A stretch of DNA of 16,160 nucleotides from CAYZHV01 sp046541355 (GTDB lineage Bacteria; Spirochaetota; Spirochaetia; DSM-27196; Alkalispirochaetaceae): positions 1 through 16,160 of the forward strand of contig JBKHDM010000062.1 of NCBI GenBank assembly GCA_046541355.1, written 5' to 3'. Each line of letters starts with the position of its first letter. The stretch's first letter is position 1. Shown here one piece after another: positions 12,642-16,160 of the stretch. The notes under the pieces were generated by a model. The model worked only from the letters and a program-made list of their open reading frames with translations. It searched no databases and was not told the DNA's origin. A program made the translations under genes and the position numbers.

Positions 12642-13640
12642 TCAGGGATAGAGGAGAAGGGAGAAGGTTGCCGATCCGTAGCGGTGGGTCCCGCGCTGCA
12701 GGTCAAACCTCCGGCTCTCGAGTACCTGGCGGTAGGAAGCCTCGAGGGCAAGGGAGGCGAGGCGAAGGGTAACTCCTCCGCCGTAGCCCAGCTCCCCGAC
12801 CAGAGGCTCCGGCGTAATCTCCCCTCCCCCACCTCCACCGGTAATCAGCCGGTTCCAGATCACACCGCGCCCGGCGCCGCCGAGTTCCCCGAACACGCCG
12901 ATTCCGGGCCGGGGCTCGGAGATCGGCAGTCGAGGCGTTATCTCGGCGGTTCTCCCGAAGGCGCGGGGGAGGTTGAACCCGAACCGGAGCTCCCCGGCGA
13001 GGAACGCTTCGAAAAGCACGCTTCCAATACTCCCCCCCGCCGCCGGCAAAATATCGACCGATACGCTCTCTCCCCAGCTGAAGCGCCGGCGCCGATCGAC
13101 GGAGAGCTGAAAGAGCGGGTGGTTCGCCACCTGCTGCCCCCACCCCTCCGGCTCTCGTCCTCCCCAGGCGTCGTGCGCTCTCTTCTGGATCTCACCAGCC
13201 ATCGTCACCGGCCCCACTGCCCCGACAGCGAGTTCCGCCGTCTGCGAGACCCGGCTGTCGGCGCGCTGCAGGGCAAAGGCGAGGTACGCCCTCCCCGCGT
13301 ATGGGCGATCCGCCGGCAGGGGAGAGGAGGTGGTGAGATCCTCAGGCGTGTACATCTGGTGGGTGAGACTGTAGGCGACTCCCGCCCTGCCTGCGGGCAG
13401 TCCAAAAGGGAGGGCCGAGGCGAGGGAATCCGCCCAGCCGGGATGGTGGACGACGCTCAAAGCGACTCCGTGGGTGTAGTAACGGTCGGTTCCGCTGAAC
13501 GGGTTGAGCCAGGGCCCGTCGTTCTCCTGATGGTAGGTCACAGCAAGGGGGCTTGCCGCCGGGGCCGACTCCTCCGCCGGGGCCAACTCTCCCGCGAGGA
13601 GGAGGGAGAGAGCAAGGACGACTGTAGCGTTCCTGACCAT
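12642..13640 (-). CDS. lpxR: LpxR-family (DUF2219) outer-membrane lipid A deacylase-like protein
   Basis: A 332-residue protein with a signal peptide (about 1-22, LAGELAPAEE). It has LpxR/DUF2219 features: QENDGPWLNPFSGTDRYYTHG at 38-58, with the Asn40-Asp41 pair and Thr/Asp near 51-52; then QMYTPEDL (95-102), DRPYAGRAYLAF (111-122) and AGEIQKRAHDAWGG with His156, then GWGQQ (166-170). In Salmonella LpxR an N-terminal Asn-Asp pair and one His form the active site that removes the 3'-acyloxyacyl chain of lipid A; these residues look present. Alternating beta-strand pattern and a C-terminal tyrosine/phenylalanine-type ending (SLLLYP) suit an outer-membrane barrel. A GGAGGAG site precedes ATG 13640 by about 12 nt. 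It is 47 nt downstream of the thioredoxin-like fragment on the same strand. Confidence 0.82.
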   Translation of the reverse strand: MVRNATVVLALSLLLAGELAPAEESAPAASPLAVTYHQENDGPWLNPFSGTDRYYTHGVALSVVHHPGWADSLASALPFGLPAGRAGVAYSLTHQMYTPEDLTTSSPLPADRPYAGRAYLAFALQRADSRVSQTAELAVGAVGPVTMAGEIQKRAHDAWGGREPEGWGQQVANHPLFQLSVDRRRRFSWGESVSVDILPAAGGSIGSVLFEAFLAGELRFGFNLPRAFGRTAEITPRLPISEPRPGIGVFGELGGAGRGVIWNRLITGGGGGGEITPEPLVGELGYGGGVTLRLASLALEASYRQVLESRRFDLQRGTHRYGSATFSLLLYP

Positions 13641-13687
13641 TAGTCTCGGAAAGCTCCTCCCGCGGAGCAGCGGCCGCCTGAGGTGGG

Positions 13688-13891
13688 CTACTCGCCGAGG
13701 TAGCGCTTCAGGCTCTCGGCGATCTCCTCCTGGGAGTAGACCTTGCCGAACTTTTGTAACGCTCCGTCAAAGGCGTAGCCCGGGGTCCTGTGCACCCCCA
13801 TTTCGAGGATCGCGTCGCTGTCGGTCACCTTTTCAAGTTTACATGCCCGCAAACCGAGGGGCAAGCGGCGGGTTACCTCGTGCCGGTCCAC
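13688..13891 (-). pseudogene. N-terminally truncated thioredoxin-like (Thioredoxin_3) fragment
   Basis: From GTG 13891 the frame encodes 67 residues; residues about 13-67 match the C-terminal two thirds of small redox-active disulfide proteins (Thioredoxin_3 family, about 80 residues): LGLRACKLEKVTDSDAILEM, then HRTPGYAFDGALQKFGKV with the cis-Pro before strand 4, then a last helix SQEEIAESLKRYL. The start region that should carry the CxxC motif is absent. In-frame sequence upstream to the stop at 13973 (27 more codons) has no CxxC and does not look like the family's first strand. So this is probably a decayed or recombined gene, though a short expressed protein is possible. It lies upstream of lpxR on the same strand. 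Confidence 0.6.
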
Positions 13892-13986
13892 GCCTCTAAC
13901 GACGCCCGATGAAGCAGCTTCTAACTTGACAGAATCTCCACACGAGACTGATGTGCCGTTGACACGCTCCGGTTAGGTTACCAGCA

Positions 13987-14490
13987 ATGCGGAGGAGTGA
14001 TCGAAAACTCGTCATACTTGCCGCGATCGTGGCGCTGCTGAGCCTGCCTCACCTCACCCTGTCGGCTCAGTCCGATGGTCTCGGCCTCGGTTTGTCCGGC
14101 GAGCCGGCCACGGATGTCTCTGCGAGCTCCTCGGAGTTTGGTCGATTTGTCCTGGTCCTTCAGGAGATAGAACAGATCCAAAGCGACGCCTCAACCGAGA
14201 TTGACCGTCTGTTTGCAACCTCATCTCTCGACGAACGGCGATTTCGTGAGATGCATCGACGGATGGAGTCGGAGGATGAAGATGCCCAGGATCGACTGGG
14301 AGAGATGGAGAAGCGAGAGTTCGCCGAGTTGCTCACGGGGATCGATGAGATTCAGCGAGATGCCGAGACAGAGGTGGTGGCTGCAATCGAAGAAGCGGGC
14401 CTGACCGTCGACCGATTCAACGCGCTCATCCTGGCTGTTCGCGAGGACCGCTCCCTGCGGCAGGCGATACAGCGACGACTACACAACTGA
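13987..14490 (+). CDS. secreted helical protein, DUF4168-like
   Basis: A 167-residue protein with a signal peptide (MRRSDRKL, then hydrophobic to LTLSAQ, cleavage near residue 28). The mature part is almost all helical and acidic: FGRFVLVLQEIEQIQSDAST, a central Arg/Glu-rich coiled stretch, then EIQRDAETEVVAAIEEAGLT and VDRFNALILAVREDRSLRQA. The pattern 'aIeeaGLtvdrfNaLi.avreD..Lr' matches the end of DUF4168, a family of small exported proteins of unknown role. A weak internal duplication (EIEQIQSDASTEIDRL and GIDEIQRDAETEVVAA) is visible. No good ribosome-binding site precedes ATG 13987. It is probably co-transcribed with the PAS gene, 21 nt downstream. Confidence 0.72.
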   Translation: MRRSDRKLVILAAIVALLSLPHLTLSAQSDGLGLGLSGEPATDVSASSSEFGRFVLVLQEIEQIQSDASTEIDRLFATSSLDERRFREMHRRMESEDEDAQDRLGEMEKREFAELLTGIDEIQRDAETEVVAAIEEAGLTVDRFNALILAVREDRSLRQAIQRRLHN

Positions 14491-14511
14491 GGAACAGTAA
14501 GGAGACCACCA

Positions 14512-15294
14512 ATGCGACCGACCCCTGATGATTTCGGGATCAATCCGGACGAGAGGAGCGAGGTTCTTGAATCCCTTTTGGAGGCCATTGGAGTGCCCTT
14601 CCTGGTAGTGGACTGCAATCTCCGCCTGCTGTTTTTCTCCGCCCGGGTCGCCACGCTCTTCGGCCTGGGTCTTTCGGAGGTAGGAAAGCCCCTCGAGGAG
14701 GTAGTCCCGAGCGCAGGTCGAGCCGAGGCGGCAGCTTCGGTGGTTGAGGCGATGGAGCACCGCCAGGTCCGCTTTGCGAGGCTGATCATCCGGGACGGAT
14801 ACGCGTACAAACAGAGATCACAGCCCCTCGAGACTTCGAAGGAAGAGATTGCCGGCGCGGTTATAACCTACAGCAGGCATCCCGAGGTAACAGGCGATCT
14901 GAGAGGAATGGATGAGCTCGTGCAGCTCTACCTCGACCACTTCTCCCACTCCCCTGACCCGGTGATTCGAGTCGACGTTGGCGAGCGCCTGCTCTACGTC
15001 AATCGCGCGGCCGCCTCGATCATCGATCTCACACCGGAAGAACTCGAAGGACGGGATATCGGGCTGCTCACCAGGACCGGGGCTATGTCCGAGACGTGGT
15101 TCGCGTCGGTCCACCGGGCATTACAGCTCGGGAACGCAAAAAGAGTCGTCCTTCCGGCGAGTCAGGCGGGACGGCAACGGGAGTTTCTCTGGAGGTTTCT
15201 GCCGGAGTTCAACGAGTTCGGCGTTCCCGAGGCGGTAGTCTGCACCGCCACCGACGTAACCGACCTCATGAGCCTGGACAGAAACCCCTACTAG
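14512..15294 (+). CDS. PAS-domain protein without output domain
   Basis: A 260-residue soluble protein with two PAS domains. PAS 1, about 20-122, begins SLLEAIGVPFLVVDCNLRLL and resembles the PAS type found in CheB/CheR fusions. PAS 2, about 137-252, contains PDPVIRVDVGERLLYVNRAA and ends with the usual CTATDVTDL. No histidine kinase, GGDEF, EAL, HTH or membrane segment follows; the protein ends 8 residues after PAS 2. A strong site, TAAGGAGA (14498-14505), precedes ATG 14512. It likely senses a ligand or redox cue and works through a partner protein; the partner cannot be identified here. Its only operon neighbour is the secreted DUF4168-like gene. Confidence 0.85.
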   Translation: MRPTPDDFGINPDERSEVLESLLEAIGVPFLVVDCNLRLLFFSARVATLFGLGLSEVGKPLEEVVPSAGRAEAAASVVEAMEHRQVRFARLIIRDGYAYKQRSQPLETSKEEIAGAVITYSRHPEVTGDLRGMDELVQLYLDHFSHSPDPVIRVDVGERLLYVNRAAASIIDLTPEELEGRDIGLLTRTGAMSETWFASVHRALQLGNAKRVVLPASQAGRQREFLWRFLPEFNEFGVPEAVVCTATDVTDLMSLDRNPY

Positions 15295-15344
15295 TCCCCG
15301 ATACTGTTAGGGTGATGGAGGTAATAGGCTGCGCTCTGCCCTTA

Positions 15345-15398
15345 CCCGGACGCTGAGCGTCGGCAGTCTGCCGGGAGGCGGTCAGCGAGGACCGCCTC
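15345..15398 (+). terminator. nested hairpins downstream of the PAS gene
   Basis: CCCGG (15345-15349) can pair with CCGGG (15371-15375), enclosing the small hairpins ACGCTGAGCGT and CGGCAGTCTGCC. Next to it GAGGCGGTC (15375-15383) and GACCGCCTC (15390-15398) form a perfect 9-bp stem with a 6-nt loop. No T-run follows, so a terminator role is likely only from the position after the operon. Confidence 0.35.
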
Positions 15399-15420
15399 GC
15401 CTTCGGTCATCCCAGGGGCG

Positions 15421-15555
15421 ATGATGCTCCTCGTCGGCGTGGAGCTCACCAAGTTCGCCCGGGACATCCGCCTGAGCCTCGATCTGGTTTGCCTCGCCGT
15501 GACCGTGGCGGTGGCAGTCTTTACAAACATGGTCTTCGGATTCGACGCCGGCACC
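15421..15555 (+). pseudogene. possible fragment of a SulP/MOT1-like anion transporter
   Basis: The frame from ATG 15421 encodes MMLLVGVELTKFARDIRLSL and then a hydrophobic helix ending TNMVFGF, which resembles a late transmembrane region of sulfate/molybdate transporters (AGLELA..ARD.R, then N.GVGF). The similarity starts abruptly near 15406 and ends near 15555 at a perfect hairpin. About 400 residues of a full transporter are missing, and no start or ribosome site is convincing. Together with the nested hairpins this is all that 15295-15631 contains. Alternatively the match is chance. Confidence 0.35.
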
Positions 15556-15566
15556 GCCGGCGTCGA
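15542..15566. repeat. perfect 11-bp inverted repeat with 3-nt loop
   Basis: TCGACGCCGGC (15542-15552) and GCCGGCGTCGA (15556-15566) flank ACC. It is a very stable hairpin, 66 nt before the DUF1328 start and at the apparent end of the transporter fragment. No T-run follows on either strand. Confidence 0.75.
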
Positions 15567-15631
15567 GGGACGATACGATCGGCCCGGGGAAACGGTTGTC
15601 GTCGGCGACACGACGGCCATACCTTCGAAGT

Positions 15632-15802
15632 ATGCTCAATCTACTCATCGTTGCAGTCGTCCTGGCGATCGTGTTCGGCCTGCTGGGGTTCACGAGGATC
15701 TCGGTTGGGTTCATGGGTATCGCCCGCCTCCTGTTCATCGTGCTTGTCATCCTGCTGGTCGTGGCGCTTATCGGCAATTTCGCCGGCGTGATCGTGCTGT
15801 AA
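15632..15802 (+). CDS. DUF1328 small membrane protein (YtjA-like)
   Basis: A 56-residue protein with two transmembrane helices joined by a short loop, GFTRISVGFMGIAR (17-30). This is the DUF1328/YtjA pattern (typically 50-60 residues): MLNLLIVAVVLAIVFGLLGF, then ARLLFIVLVILLVVALIGNF. The function of the family is unknown; it is often found among stress-induced small genes. The start is ATG 15632, which matches the family N-terminus; the longer frame from 15596 adds only a charged tail. The ribosome-binding site is weak (GAAG). It converges with the hydrolase gene. Confidence 0.85.
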   Translation: MLNLLIVAVVLAIVFGLLGFTRISVGFMGIARLLFIVLVILLVVALIGNFAGVIVL

Positions 15803-15822
15803 CCCCGGAGGCAGGCGGTAGC

Positions 15823-15842
15823 TGCCAGGGTATCCCTCGGCA
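15823..15842. terminator. weak hairpin between DUF1328 and hydrolase genes
   Basis: TGCCAGGG, loop TAT, CCCT(C)GGCA forms an imperfect stem with one bulge. It lies between two convergent stops (15802 and 15864). No T-run follows on either strand, so support is limited to position. Confidence 0.25.
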
Positions 15843-15863
15843 GGTCCTGGTTGAAAAGCGGCG

Positions 15864-16160
15864 TCAGAGGCTGTCGACAAACTCTGCCACGATCGCGTTG
15901 AACGCCTCGGCGTGCTCCCAGAACATCATGTGTCCGCCAAGCACCTTGGTTTGCGTCTGCGGCATGTGGCTCTTTAGAAACTCCCGGGCGCTGTCCGCCC
16001 AGGGATCCGCCAGGATGTAGAGGGTGGGGCGTGCCGCGTCAAGCTCTCCAGCCTCTTTCAGGTAATCTGCGAGCATGGCGCTCCCCCAGAGCGCCTGGGC
16101 AACCCACGTCGGCGTCTGCAGGGAATCCCCGGTGATCCAGTCGAGTTCCTCAGGTTTGAG
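15864..16160 (-). CDS. alpha/beta hydrolase, C-terminal part (N-terminus beyond window)
   Basis: The minus-strand frame enters at the right edge and runs 98 codons to a stop at 15864. The end has the alpha/beta hydrolase layout: a strand PTLYILADPWADSAREFL, carrying the expected acid (Asp in ILADPWAD), then KVLGGHMMFWEHAEAFNAIVAEF with the catalytic His in GGHMMFWE. The nucleophile Ser elbow must lie upstream, outside the window. The helical sequence at the entry (LDWITGDSLQTPTWVAQALW) would be the cap region. Substrate unknown; esterase or haloalkane/lactone-type activities are all possible. ATG 16076 is internal, not the start. Confidence 0.85.
   Translation of the reverse strand, partial: LKPEELDWITGDSLQTPTWVAQALWGSAMLADYLKEAGELDAARPTLYILADPWADSAREFLKSHMPQTQTKVLGGHMMFWEHAEAFNAIVAEFVDSL

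Noticed and set aside
11846..12838. N-terminal extension of the ProRS-like frame to 747 residues
   Set aside because: The extension is antisense to the secreted-protein gene 12008-12601, has no homology or ribosome site, and includes Arg/Ser/Pro-rich GC-driven sequence.
12684..13643. Plus-strand frame of 319 codons opposite lpxR
   Set aside because: Antisense shadow of the LpxR gene, with biased Gly/Pro/Arg composition.

Overview
The window is GC-rich bacterial DNA, tightly packed, with genes on both strands and several operons. The organism is probably a free-living, anaerobic or microaerophilic Gram-negative bacterium: there are several secreted proteins, a LpxR-type outer-membrane enzyme, a long-chain flavodoxin and a large Fe-S/flavin oxidoreductase. 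The mix of genes (flavodoxin with DUF2023, an archaeal/type-3 ProRS-like protein, an Mbh-ordered Mrp antiporter, a fructose-type EIIA) would fit a Spirochaetota bacterium of the Spirochaeta group. That placement is inference, because no rRNA or marker gene is present.

Layout. (1) 1-439, minus: a PTS EIIA-type protein cut by the left edge, divergent from (2) 587-4562, plus: a seven-gene cation/proton antiporter operon, mrpE-mrpF-mrpG-(mbhD-like)-(mbhE/mrpB fusion)-mrpC-mrpD. It has the gene order of MbhA-H and no large NuoL-like MrpA N-terminal subunit. (3) 4660-5577, minus: an exported two-domain rhodanese, divergent from (4) flavodoxin 5812-6309, plus, which is convergent with (5) a DUF2023 gene 6354-6725, minus. 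The flavodoxin and DUF2023 promoters carry nearly the same 20-bp palindrome at the same place relative to -35 and -10, so they look like one regulon. (6) 6960-10304, minus: a two-gene operon of a TVP38/DedA-like membrane protein and an 857-residue fusion of a GltD-like NAD(P)H/FAD oxidoreductase with two HdrD-like CCG domains, ending at a strong terminator. (7) 10595-11845, minus: an intact but catalytically degenerate prolyl-tRNA synthetase paralogue, divergent from (8) a small secreted acidic protein 12008-12601. (9) 12642-13891, minus: LpxR-family outer-membrane protein preceded by an N-terminally truncated thioredoxin-like fragment. (10) 13987-15294, plus: a secreted DUF4168-like protein and a PAS-only protein. 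(11) 15295-15631: hairpin-rich DNA with a probable transporter fragment, then a DUF1328 gene 15632-15802. (12) 15864-16160, minus: C-terminal part of an alpha/beta hydrolase cut by the right edge.

Themes. Two threads stand out: ion homeostasis (Mrp antiporter beside an EIIA regulator) and low-potential electron transfer (flavodoxin, DUF2023, the GltD-HdrD fusion). The best candidates for something undescribed are the shared flavodoxin/DUF2023 operator, the dead ProRS paralogue with a possibly leaderless promoter, and the single-polypeptide GltD-HdrD oxidoreductase paired with a TVP38 protein. I saw no tRNA, rRNA, CRISPR array or insertion sequence.
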